Positions 46,387 through 54,453 of a stretch of 64,000 nucleotides of DNA are shown here, one piece after another. The stretch covers positions 62,001 through 126,000 of the forward strand of contig JAJUGE010000001.1 of assembly GCA_029268305.1 (NCBI GenBank), given 5' to 3'. Made by a program: the position numbers and the translations under genes. Numbering within the stretch: the first letter of the stretch is position 1; each line of letters begins with the position of its first letter. The stretch comes from Alphaproteobacteria bacterium. Its GTDB lineage: Bacteria; Pseudomonadota; Alphaproteobacteria; JAJUGE01. A model generated the notes under the pieces. The model searched no databases. It had not been told where the DNA came from and saw nothing but the letters and a program-made list of their open reading frames with translations.

Positions 46387-47148
46387 CTAGAAGCGAATGC
46401 CGAGGCTGACGCCGCCGAAGAACTCGTTCACCTCTTCGTCGGTCGGGTTGTCGACCGAGCCGCCCACCATCCGCTGCGCGCCGATCATGCCGCCGACCGT
46501 CCAGCTGTCGGAGATGGAGTACTCGACCGCACCGGAGAAGGTGAGCTCGCGCGAGCCGGGAATCGGATCGTAGAGCTGAAGGCCTCGGCCGGGAACCCGA
46601 CGCGGCGTGAAGCCGCTGAGCCCGTCGAGGTAGTCGTCGCTCGCCCAGCTGAAGACCGGCCCGACCTCGACCCTCCACCCGTCGGCGAACTGGGTCGCCC
46701 ATTTCAGGCCGAGGTCGCCGGCGAACCCGCCGCTTTCCTCCTGCAGACCTTGGCCAAGGCTGGCGCTCAAGGTCCATTCATCGAAGGTGAAGGCGCCGAA
46801 TGCACCGATGTCGATGACGTCGTCGCCGGCGAGACTCGTCGACCCGTCCGTAGAGGGCCGGACGTCGCCTCGAGTGCGCAGTCCCAGCCGGAAGCCGTCG
46901 CTTTCCAGGATGGTTGCGCCGATGCCGTCCAGGCCCTGAAGGAACAGCCCGTCGCCCACATCGCGCTGGGATGGCGTTGCCTCGAGGGCGGCCGTGCTTC
47001 CGTAGGTGAGGTCGAGGAGGGATCCCATGCCGGGCACGGTGGCGAGGAAGTCGATTTCCGTCTTCTCGGCCGCAGCGCCAGCGCCAGGCGCCGCGAGGGC
47101 GACTGCCGCTACCATGCCAGCTGCCGTTATGACTTTACCGACCCGCAC
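46387..47148 (-). CDS. MipA/OmpV family outer-membrane protein
   Basis: A 253-residue exported beta-barrel protein. The signal peptide is MRVGKVITAAGMVAAVALA with an AxA site at about residues 23-26. Alternating hydrophobic strands such as GDLGLKWATQFADGWRVEVG follow, and the C-terminus ends in Phe (GVSLGIRF), the barrel-assembly signal. Family features include GAFGAFTFDEWTLSASLGQG and DSWTVGGMIGAQRM. It starts with GTG at 47148 after AGAGGGA. Function of the family is loosely defined (scaffolding of murein enzymes in MipA, porin-like in OmpV). Confidence 0.83.
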   Translation of the reverse strand: MRVGKVITAAGMVAAVALAAPGAGAAAEKTEIDFLATVPGMGSLLDLTYGSTAALEATPSQRDVGDGLFLQGLDGIGATILESDGFRLGLRTRGDVRPSTDGSTSLAGDDVIDIGAFGAFTFDEWTLSASLGQGLQEESGGFAGDLGLKWATQFADGWRVEVGPVFSWASDDYLDGLSGFTPRRVPGRGLQLYDPIPGSRELTFSGAVEYSISDSWTVGGMIGAQRMVGGSVDNPTDEEVNEFFGGVSLGIRF

Positions 47149-47170
47149 CGAATGTCCCTCTTATTTGGAT

Positions 47171-47176
47171 ATTATA
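47171..47176 (-). promoter_or_regulatory. Possible -10 box for the MipA/OmpV gene
   Basis: A perfect TATAAT on the minus strand, in an AT-rich patch that is unusual in this G+C-rich window, lies 23 bases before the GTG start. No good -35 box is seen at 16-19 bases, so this is tentative. Confidence 0.35.
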
Positions 47177-47338
47177 GATAATCCTATTGGTGGTTTCGTT
47201 AAAGAACGATTTCGCGGCGGGACGGAAACGCTGCCCCGCTCGCGGTGTCGCTCGACGACCGAGCCAGCGTCTGCAATTGTCCCGGTCGGCCGGTCTGTCG
47301 GCCAGCGATCGGCGCCGTTGGTGGTCGGAGACCCTGAT

Positions 47339-48520
47339 TTGACTTTTGATGTAGAGAGGGCGCGACGCGAGACGCCCGGATGCCGCACGCGGCTGCATTT
47401 CAACAATGCCGGTGCCGGGCTGTTGCCCCAGCCGGTGCTCGAGCGTGTGGTGGAGCATCTGAACCTCGAGGCCGCGATCGGCGGCTACGAAGCGGCGGCA
47501 AAGCATGCGGCCGGGATCGAGCACTGCTACACGGCCCTGGCCGGGCTCCTGAACTGTCGCCCGGACGAGATCGCCGTCGTGGAGAATGCGACTCGTGCCT
47601 GGGATGCCGCCTTCTATGCCATGGCCTTCGAACCCGGGGACAGGATCCTCACGGCCGGCGCGGAGTATGCCAGCAACTACATCGCGTACCTCCAGGTGGC
47701 GAAGCGCACCGGTGTGGTGATCGACGTGATCCCGGATGACCGGGACGGCCAGCTAGATGTGCATGCGCTTCGCCAGATGATCGACGAGCGGGTGAAGCTC
47801 ATCTCGATAACGCACGTGCCGACCAACGGTGGGTTGGTGAATCCGGCGGCGGAGGTCGGCGCCGTCGCCCGCGAGGCAGGTGTGCCGTTCCTGCTCGATG
47901 CCTGTCAGTCGGTCGGTCAGATGGCGATCGACGTCGAGGCGATCGGCTGCGACATGCTTTCCGCAACAGGGCGAAAGTATCTGAGAGGTCCGCGCGGGAC
48001 CGGATTCCTATACGTGAGAGCTTCGATGCTGGAGCGGCTCGAGCCACCCATGCTGGACCTGCACGCAGCGAGCTGGATCGGCCGCGACGAATATTGCATC
48101 CGGCCGGACGCTCGCCGCTTCGAGAATTGGGAAACCAATGTCGCCGGCAAGATCGGGCTCGGCGTCGCAGTGGATTACGCCACGGGCTGGGGGCTGGAGA
48201 CGATCGGCAGGAGGGTCGACTGCCTGGCGGCACTCCTGCGTCGGGAACTCGGCAGGATCCGGAGAGTGACGATCCGCGACCTCGGACGACGCCGTTGCGG
48301 GATCGTTACCTTCACCGTCGCCGGGAAGGAGGCAGAGTGCATCAGGCGGAAGCTGGCTGAGCGGGGGATAAATGTCTCGGTCTCCCGGCGCGGGTCGACC
48401 CTGCTCGACATGGATCGTCGCCGGTTGGACGAGGTAGTTCGCGCTTCGGTCCATTATTACAACACGGAAGAAGAGGTCGGGCGGTTCTGCGAATCGCTCG
48501 AGTCGATCGTTGGTTCCTGA
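47339..48520 (+). CDS. Class-V aminotransferase-fold PLP enzyme (isopenicillin-N-epimerase/cysteine-desulfurase-like)
   Basis: A PLP-dependent fold-type I enzyme of about 393 residues. The N-terminal substrate loop reads LHFNNAGAGLLPQPVLERV, the cofactor-pyridine Asp is in LLDACQSVGQ, and the PLP lysine lies in SATGRKYLRGPRGTGF. The active-site Cys of desulfurases is not evident, so desulfurase activity is doubtful; epimerase, lyase or transaminase chemistry is possible. The start is uncertain: the frame is open back to 47006, but TTG at 47339 with CGGAG eight bases upstream gives a normal-length protein; GTG 47321 is an alternative. It is 14 bases ahead of a TenA-family gene and surely co-transcribed with it. 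Confidence 0.85.
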   Translation: MTFDVERARRETPGCRTRLHFNNAGAGLLPQPVLERVVEHLNLEAAIGGYEAAAKHAAGIEHCYTALAGLLNCRPDEIAVVENATRAWDAAFYAMAFEPGDRILTAGAEYASNYIAYLQVAKRTGVVIDVIPDDRDGQLDVHALRQMIDERVKLISITHVPTNGGLVNPAAEVGAVAREAGVPFLLDACQSVGQMAIDVEAIGCDMLSATGRKYLRGPRGTGFLYVRASMLERLEPPMLDLHAASWIGRDEYCIRPDARRFENWETNVAGKIGLGVAVDYATGWGLETIGRRVDCLAALLRRELGRIRRVTIRDLGRRRCGIVTFTVAGKEAECIRRKLAERGINVSVSRRGSTLLDMDRRRLDEVVRASVHYYNTEEEVGRFCESLESIVGS

Positions 48521-48534
48521 ACGGAAGAGAGGCA

Positions 48535-49230
48535 ATGGAGATCACCAGAGAGGGCTTCGACGCCTGGCGCGCCGATCAAGCGGACGCTCCGTTTACCGAA
48601 TGGCTCCGGGAGACGACCGAGCCCGTGTGGACGGAAGTGGTTACCCACCGCTTTGCGAAGGAGCTGGCGGCCGGCACGATCGATCGGGATGTTCTCCGCC
48701 GATATCTCGTTCAGGACTACTCCTTCATCGATCGATTCGTCAGTCTCGCGGGCATGGCGATCGGCCGCGCTCCGGATCTCGAGTCGCGACTACCGCTGGT
48801 GCGGTTCCTCGCAATGATCTGCAGCGACGAGAACACCTATTTTCAGCGCTCTTTCGACGCTCTCGGCGTATCCCAGCGAGAGCGGTCCGCACCGGAGCTG
48901 CTCCCGGTCACCGCGGACTTCCATGCCATCATGGCCGAAGCCGCCGAAGGTGCCACTTACGCCGAGGCGCTGGCGGTGCTGGTCGTGGCTGAATGGTCGT
49001 ACCGTAGCTGGGCGATCGGCGTCCGTGGTCCGAGGCCTGCGGAATTCACGATGGCGGAGTGGATCGAGCTGCACGACAACCCCTTCTTCAACGACTTCGT
49101 CGATTGGCTGAAGGGCCAGCTCGATCGGGAAGGAGAGACGTTGCGCGGGCCGGCCTTCGATCGGACGGTCTCGCTCTTCCGTCGTACCGTCGAACTGGAA
49201 AAGCGGTTCTTCGACGCTGCCTACGGTTGA
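48535..49230 (+). CDS. TenA/thiaminase-II family protein lacking the catalytic Cys
   Basis: A 231-residue all-helical TenA/PqqC-family protein. TenA enzymes hydrolyse thiamine breakdown products such as aminopyrimidines. Substrate-binding Asp is probably D61 (RYLVQDYSFIDRF), and a C-terminal Glu lies in VELEKRFFD. In the motif that reads PCYWLY in Bacillus TenA (catalytic C135, Y139) this protein has VAEWSY at 151-156, so the Cys is replaced by Ala and a Glu stands next to it. That resembles the Cys-less TenA_E group, which acts by a different mechanism. It pairs with the PLP enzyme upstream. GAAGAGAGGCA before the ATG is the ribosome site. Confidence 0.88.
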   Translation: MEITREGFDAWRADQADAPFTEWLRETTEPVWTEVVTHRFAKELAAGTIDRDVLRRYLVQDYSFIDRFVSLAGMAIGRAPDLESRLPLVRFLAMICSDENTYFQRSFDALGVSQRERSAPELLPVTADFHAIMAEAAEGATYAEALAVLVVAEWSYRSWAIGVRGPRPAEFTMAEWIELHDNPFFNDFVDWLKGQLDREGETLRGPAFDRTVSLFRRTVELEKRFFDAAYG

Positions 49231-49234
49231 GAGT

Positions 49235-50248
49235 TCAGAACGGGCAATCGTCGACCATCCGGATTCGTCCCACCGGGTGGCCACGCCGGTTCGAGACCGC
49301 GGGCTCCAAGGTTGCTGAAAGACGCGTTTGCTCTTCATCGCTCAGAATTCCGAGCTTCACGAGGAGGCGCCCCATGATAACACCGGCGGCGCGGCCGGCG
49401 CCGTCATCCACCTTGAGGGCGAGGCCGAGGCCGGCCTGGGGGAGCGCTCCGCAATAGACTCCTTCGGCCCCGGCCTTGATCAGGGCCCGTTCACTCGTGA
49501 CGGACATGATCGCCGTGCAGACCCGCCCGGAGCCCGCCACGAGAAAGGGCTCGGCGGCCATGGCCGCTCGAATGCGGGCGCACGCGGCCTGTCGTCGCTC
49601 CGGCTGGCCCGCCGGATCCGCGAATCGGGCCATCGCCAGGGCGAGATTGCCGAGCGGAATACCGATCTGCGGTATGCCGCACCCGTCGACGCCGCGCGGG
49701 GCCGCGTCGAGGTCGAGGCCGGTCATCTGCTCCAGGATGCCGAGCAGCATCTGCTGTACCGGATGCTCGTACCGGACGTAGCCGGATGTGGGCCAACCGC
49801 GGTGGCGGGCGACGCTGAGGAAGCCGGCATGCTTCCCGGAGCAATTGTCGTGGACCCGTTCTGCCCGACCGCCCGACGCGAGGAGATCTGCCGCGGCCTC
49901 GGCGTTCGAGGGAAGGTGACCGCCGCATTCGAGGTCGTCGACGGTACAGCCGATTCGGCCGAGCCAATCGCGCACCAGCGCCACGTGCCGAGGCTCGCCG
50001 GAGTGACTCGCGCAGGCGAGAGCGATCTCGGCCGGCCCGAGGCCGAAGGCGTCGGCGGCGCCGCTCTCGACCAGTGCCAGCGCCTGCAACGGCTTTATGG
50101 CGGAGCGAGGATAGACGCGATGCTCGATGTCGCCGGCCGAGAGCACGACCCTTCCTTCGGTGCCGACTACGGCAACGGCAGCCCGGTGACGGCTCTCCAC
50201 CATCTCGCCGCGCGTGACCTCGACGAGGACAGGATTCGCATTGGTCAC
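49235..50248 (-). CDS. Asparaginase (L-asparaginase II, thermolabile rhizobial type)
   Basis: A 337-residue member of the family typified by the inducible thermolabile asparaginase of Rhizobium etli, unrelated to the classical type I/II enzymes. Family blocks are VYPRSAIKPLQALALVESGA, LACASHSGEPRHV, ERVHDNCSGKHAGFL and GVDGCGIPQIGIPLG. The start is GTG 50248, with AGGAA in front; the frame continues upstream into the oxygenase gene. It lies 25 bases downstream of the oxygenase on the same strand, and its end is four bases from the convergent TenA gene. Confidence 0.9.
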   Translation of the reverse strand: MTNANPVLVEVTRGEMVESRHRAAVAVVGTEGRVVLSAGDIEHRVYPRSAIKPLQALALVESGAADAFGLGPAEIALACASHSGEPRHVALVRDWLGRIGCTVDDLECGGHLPSNAEAAADLLASGGRAERVHDNCSGKHAGFLSVARHRGWPTSGYVRYEHPVQQMLLGILEQMTGLDLDAAPRGVDGCGIPQIGIPLGNLALAMARFADPAGQPERRQAACARIRAAMAAEPFLVAGSGRVCTAIMSVTSERALIKAGAEGVYCGALPQAGLGLALKVDDGAGRAAGVIMGRLLVKLGILSDEEQTRLSATLEPAVSNRRGHPVGRIRMVDDCPF

Positions 50249-50273
50249 TTCTGCGTTCCTGGAGCCGGCTCGG

Positions 50274-51314
50274 TCAGGTGTACTGATTGAGCTTTCCTTC
50301 CGGCGGCTTCTGGTGGAAGTAGTTCGCTCGATAGAACTCCAACACCAGATCGCCATACAGCTTCGGCTCATAGCGCGGCGGGTTGTCCGGGCCAATGCAG
50401 CTCGGCACGCACTCCAGAACCTTCGTCGGGTTCGGACTGTGGAAGTAGGCGATCGAGTAGCGGTCCTTGTCGCCTTCCACGATCACCCCATGCGGCGTCG
50501 ACAGGAAGCGGTCATTCGAAAGCCGCTTCATGATGTTGCCGAGATTGACGAGAAACGTTCCCGGGATGAGCGGGGGCTGCACCCACTCGCCGGAGGTGAG
50601 GCGGATGGCGAGTCCGGGGACCTCCATGCGGGCGAGGATCGTCAGGAAGCTGTTGTCTGTGTGCGGCCCGGTACCGAACTCGTCGTCGCCTGCGTTCGGC
50701 TGCGGCGGATAGTGCAGGAAGCGCAGGTTGCAGTGCGGCTCGCCCTCGAAATAGCGGTCGAAGAAGTCCGGCTCGAGATCGAGGGCCACGGCGAAGCCCG
50801 GCAGCATCCGCTGCGCCAGGTCGTTGAGGGCATGGAAGTACTGCATCGCCGTCTCGCGGAAGCCCGGCAGGCCTTCCGGCCACTTGTTCATGCCGCGGAG
50901 CGGCACGCCGGCCTTCACGTCCGGATGGTCCGGCGTGCGGTCATAGCTCACGAAGAACGATTCGTTCAGGTTCGGCTTGGTGTTCCTGTGAACGGTCGAA
51001 TGCTTCTGCTGACTGGCGCCCATAGGCAGGTAGCCGATGTTCCACTCGTTCAGGGAGAGCTTCATCTTCTCGCCGAGCGGCAGGGCGTGAAACCTCTCGC
51101 TCTCGGCAAAGGCGCGATCGACGAGTGCCTGAGGCACACCGTGATTCCTGATGTACAGGAAGCCCACATTCTCGCACGCGTGCCTCAATTCCGCGCCGAG
51201 ACGGGCGAGGGCACCCGACTCGCCTCGAAGGTAGGGGCCGAGGTCGATCACCGGGATCTGTGCGATCGCCGCGTCGTAGTCCTTCGGCCGGTGCTGCTGG
51301 AAGAGATTTGCCAT
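50274..51314 (-). CDS. Isopenicillin-N-synthase-family 2-oxoglutarate/Fe(II) oxygenase
   Basis: A 346-residue oxygenase with the two-part domain structure of this family: N-terminal DIOX_N region (IPVIDLGPYLRGESG, FLYIRNHGVPQALVDRAF) and catalytic 2OG-Fe(II) domain with metal ligands H218 and D220 (GPHTDNSFLTIL), H275 (STPHGVIVEG) and the R285/S287 cosubstrate motif (RYSIAYF). The plain family is very broad in bacteria and does not imply beta-lactam synthesis. It is probably co-transcribed with the asparaginase gene and divergent from the alpha/beta-hydrolase gene. Confidence 0.9.
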   Translation of the reverse strand: MANLFQQHRPKDYDAAIAQIPVIDLGPYLRGESGALARLGAELRHACENVGFLYIRNHGVPQALVDRAFAESERFHALPLGEKMKLSLNEWNIGYLPMGASQQKHSTVHRNTKPNLNESFFVSYDRTPDHPDVKAGVPLRGMNKWPEGLPGFRETAMQYFHALNDLAQRMLPGFAVALDLEPDFFDRYFEGEPHCNLRFLHYPPQPNAGDDEFGTGPHTDNSFLTILARMEVPGLAIRLTSGEWVQPPLIPGTFLVNLGNIMKRLSNDRFLSTPHGVIVEGDKDRYSIAYFHSPNPTKVLECVPSCIGPDNPPRYEPKLYGDLVLEFYRANYFHQKPPEGKLNQYT

Positions 51315-51474
51315 GCGGACGGCCTCCGTTCGCGATTGCAGCCCTCAGTCTACGCGTGTCGGACAGGTCCGTCATCGCCTGCGGTCGCCGATCGATTCCG
51401 ACGGCATCCGCGCTGCCGCTTTCCGCCCCCGCTCGAGGCGCCTAACATTCCCCGGCCGAAAAGGAGGAACACGC

Positions 51475-53403
51475 ATGCCGGCCGTGAAAGAGCTGATCAT
51501 AAGCGAAGTCGAATCGCCGACATTCGAGGGTATGGAGTTCGGGAATGTCGGACCGTACGAGAGCCTCGTCGGGCGTGCGGTCTGCGAGATCGATCCGGCG
51601 GCGCCGCAGAACCGCGGCATCGTCAATCTTGACAAGGCGCCGCGCAATGCCGCTGGCCTGGTCGAGTACGACGTCGACGTTTACATCCTGCGTCCGGTCG
51701 ACCACGGGCGCGGTAACGGCTGGCTCTTCTACGAGGTGCTGAACAGGGGCGGAAAGCGCTCCATCAACCGGATCAACAACGGCAGCGCCAGCAACACCCC
51801 GCGGCTGAAATCCGACGTCGGCACCGGCTTTCTGATGAATGAAGGCTATACCCTCGTCTGGACCGGATGGCAGGCCGAGTTGGCGCCGGCGCCGGGGTTG
51901 ATGACCGCACGGTTCCCGATCGCTTTCGACGGCGACCGCCCGATTACCGGACGCGCAGTCGAAGAGTTCATCGACGAAAGCGACGGATCGACCTTCGTCG
52001 GCAAGCTGACCTATCCGGCCGCGACTTTGGATCGCAGCGAGGCGACGTTGACCGTTCGAGAGCGGGAGCGGGACCCGCGCGCGACGCCGCCGGGGCTCTC
52101 GTGGCGCTACCTGGACGAGCGGCGGATCGAGATCACCCGGCCGCCGGGGCGCGACTACGACAAGGGCGCCATCTTCGAATTCGTCTATACGGCACGCGAT
52201 CCGATCGTCTCCGGTCTCGCTTTCGCGTCGGTGCGCGACATCATCTCCTGGATGCGGTCCGGCGAGGCGGACGGTGCCGGCAATCCCAATCCGATGGTGC
52301 GGAGCGGGCGCAACGAGATACGCCGCGCGATGCTGCTCGGCATCTCGCAAAGCGGAAGGTTCGTGCGGGATTTCCTGTATCAGGGTTTCAACCAGGACCA
52401 GGGCGGGAGACAGGTGTTCGAGGCGGCGGTCCCGATCATCGCCGGCTCTCGCAAGACCTTCGTCAACTATCCCTTCGCGCAACCCGGCCGCTATTCCCGC
52501 CAACATGAGGATCACTGCTATCCGGGCGACCAGTTTCCCTTCACCTACACGCCGCTGAGCGATCCGATCAGCGGCCGGACCGACGACATCCTGCCCCGAT
52601 GCCGGGAAAGCGGCACCGAGCCGAAGATCATGCATATCGACACCGATTCGGAGCTGTGGTCGGCCCGCGCCTCGCTGGTGGTGACCGACTGTGAGGGCAG
52701 GGACATCGAGATGCCCGAGAACGTCCGGGTATATCTCACGGCTGGGCTGCAGCATGGAACCCCGCCGCGAGAGACTTTCGACAAGATCGGGCAGCCGCCG
52801 AATCCGGTGGGCTACGGCGCGTTGACCCGGCCCCTGCTCGTCGCCCTGAAGAGATGGGCAGAAGAGGGCGTCCCACCGCCCCCGAGCCGCTTCCCCAGCA
52901 TCGCCGATGGTACCCTGGTCACTCTCGAAGAAGGCCGGAAGCGCTTCCCCGAGATCCCTGGCGCGCCCTATCCATCGGTTTTCAATGAGCTCCGGCTGAT
53001 GGATCATCGTCTGGTCCCGGCGGAAGCGGGGCCGGCCTACCCGGTGTTCGTCTCGACGACCGATGCCGACGGCAACGGCGACGCCGGCATCCGCCATCCG
53101 CTGCTCGACGCGCCGACGGCGACCCATGTCGGCTGGAACCTCCGCGCCCCAGGCTATGCTGCCGGAGAGCTCGCCGGCGTCATCGGCTCGCTCATCCCGT
53201 TCGCCCGAACCAGGGCTGAGCGTGAGGCGAGCGGCGATCCGCGCCCTTCGTTCGAGGAGCGGTACGGCGACAAGGCCGGATTCGTGAGAGCCCTGCGCCA
53301 GGCTTGCGATCGTCTCGTGGAGCAGGGTCACTTCCTTTCGGAAGATGCCGATCGCCTGGTCGCCGCGGCCGAAAGTGGCGACGATCTCTACACCGCGGTC
53401 TGA
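51475..53403 (+). CDS. Alpha/beta hydrolase domain protein (Abhydrolase_10 type)
   Basis: A 642-residue protein without a signal peptide, matching the alpha/beta hydrolase domain-containing family of uncharacterised large bacterial hydrolases. The likely nucleophile elbow is LLGISQSGRFVRDF with S291; FVSTTDADGNGDAGIRHPLL and the region HVGWNLRAPGYAAGELAG are further recognisable blocks. The ATG at 51475 follows a full AAGGAGGA site at 51461-51468. Substrate is unknown. It is followed by the ketopantoate-reductase-like gene after 26 bases, suggesting one transcript through the MetE-like gene. Confidence 0.83.
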   Translation: MPAVKELIISEVESPTFEGMEFGNVGPYESLVGRAVCEIDPAAPQNRGIVNLDKAPRNAAGLVEYDVDVYILRPVDHGRGNGWLFYEVLNRGGKRSINRINNGSASNTPRLKSDVGTGFLMNEGYTLVWTGWQAELAPAPGLMTARFPIAFDGDRPITGRAVEEFIDESDGSTFVGKLTYPAATLDRSEATLTVRERERDPRATPPGLSWRYLDERRIEITRPPGRDYDKGAIFEFVYTARDPIVSGLAFASVRDIISWMRSGEADGAGNPNPMVRSGRNEIRRAMLLGISQSGRFVRDFLYQGFNQDQGGRQVFEAAVPIIAGSRKTFVNYPFAQPGRYSRQHEDHCYPGDQFPFTYTPLSDPISGRTDDILPRCRESGTEPKIMHIDTDSELWSARASLVVTDCEGRDIEMPENVRVYLTAGLQHGTPPRETFDKIGQPPNPVGYGALTRPLLVALKRWAEEGVPPPPSRFPSIADGTLVTLEEGRKRFPEIPGAPYPSVFNELRLMDHRLVPAEAGPAYPVFVSTTDADGNGDAGIRHPLLDAPTATHVGWNLRAPGYAAGELAGVIGSLIPFARTRAEREASGDPRPSFEERYGDKAGFVRALRQACDRLVEQGHFLSEDADRLVAAAESGDDLYTAV

Positions 53404-53429
53404 CCGCGCACCCCGGAGCAGGAAGAGAA

Positions 53430-54401
53430 ATGAAAGTCTGTGTCTACGGTGCCGGTGCAATCGGCGGCCACATCGCGGGCCATCTCGCCAGAGCCGATGT
53501 CGAGGTGAGTGTGATCGCCCGCGGCCCGCACCTGGAGGCGATGCAGCGCAAGGGGCTTCGCGTCGTAACGCCAAACGAGGATTTCACCGTCCCGGTCAAG
53601 GCGACCGGCGACGCTTCTGAGCTTGGACCTCAGGACTACGTCTTCATCACGCTGAAATCCCACCAGGTGACGAATGCGCTCGATGCGATGCAGCCGCTCC
53701 TCGGCCCGGACACGGCGGTGATTCCGCCGACCACCGGTATTCCTTACTGGTATTTCTACGGCCAGCCCGGTCCGCACGAAAATCTGCGGCTGGAGCGTCT
53801 CGACCCGGGTGGCCGGCAGTGGGAGATGCTCCGACCGGAAAGGGCGATCGGCTGCGTCTTCTGGACCGGGGCCGAGGTGGTCGAGCCCGGCGTCGTCCGC
53901 CAGGATGGCGCCGCTTCGGGCTACCCGATCGGTGAGCCGGACGGATCGGAGTCCGAGCGCATCGTGCGGCTGAGCCGGGCCATGTACGATGGCGGCCTCA
54001 AGGCCCCGGTGCGCCGGGCAATTCGTGGCGACTTGTGGATCAAGATGATCAACAGCATGTGCTGGAACCCGGTCGCCGCGCTCTGCAACGCGACCAACGG
54101 CGAGATCGCCGAGGCGCCGGACGTGGTGGACGTGGTCCGGCGCATGATGAAGGAGGCCGAAACCGTCGCCGAAGCGCTCGGCGTAGAGATTCCCGTGCCG
54201 ATGGAAAAGCGGGTCACCATCACTTTGGGCGCTGTTCACCACAAAATGTCGATGCTGCAGGATCTGGAGCGCGGTCGACCCATCGAGCTCGACGTTCTGG
54301 CGGAGTCGATCGCCACGATGCGGGAGCTGGCGGGGCTCGAAACACCGACGATCGATGCTGTCCTGTCGCTGGTTCGCTTGAGGGCGCGCCACCTGGGGTG
54401 A
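53430..54401 (+). CDS. 2-dehydropantoate 2-reductase family oxidoreductase
   Basis: A 323-residue NADPH-dependent reductase of the ApbA/PanE family, which reduces ketopantoate to pantoate in the pantothenate pathway. The Rossmann motif is YGAGAIGGHIAGHL, and the C-terminal domain has the catalytic Lys in GDLWIKMINSMCWNPVAALC and a conserved Glu in ERGRPIELDVL. It is somewhat longer than E. coli PanE (303). Families like this include paralogues in catabolic clusters, so pantothenate synthesis is not certain. It lies between the hydrolase and the MetE-like gene, with 52 bases to the latter. Confidence 0.85.
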   Translation: MKVCVYGAGAIGGHIAGHLARADVEVSVIARGPHLEAMQRKGLRVVTPNEDFTVPVKATGDASELGPQDYVFITLKSHQVTNALDAMQPLLGPDTAVIPPTTGIPYWYFYGQPGPHENLRLERLDPGGRQWEMLRPERAIGCVFWTGAEVVEPGVVRQDGAASGYPIGEPDGSESERIVRLSRAMYDGGLKAPVRRAIRGDLWIKMINSMCWNPVAALCNATNGEIAEAPDVVDVVRRMMKEAETVAEALGVEIPVPMEKRVTITLGAVHHKMSMLQDLERGRPIELDVLAESIATMRELAGLETPTIDAVLSLVRLRARHLG

Positions 54402-54453
54402 AATCGATACCGGCAGCTGCCTATCGCAGCTCACGGGAGAGGAGGATGGCGAC

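Noticed and set aside
47339-51314. Beta-lactam biosynthesis cluster, suggested by an isopenicillin-N-epimerase-like enzyme close to an isopenicillin-N-synthase-family oxygenase
   Set aside because: Both are broad superfamilies, no ACV synthetase or tailoring gene is present, and the genes are on opposite strands with TenA and asparaginase genes between them.
51442-53574. Open frame of 710 codons opposite the alpha/beta hydrolase gene
   Set aside because: The hydrolase has a strong AAGGAGGA ribosome site and family motifs; the antisense product has none.
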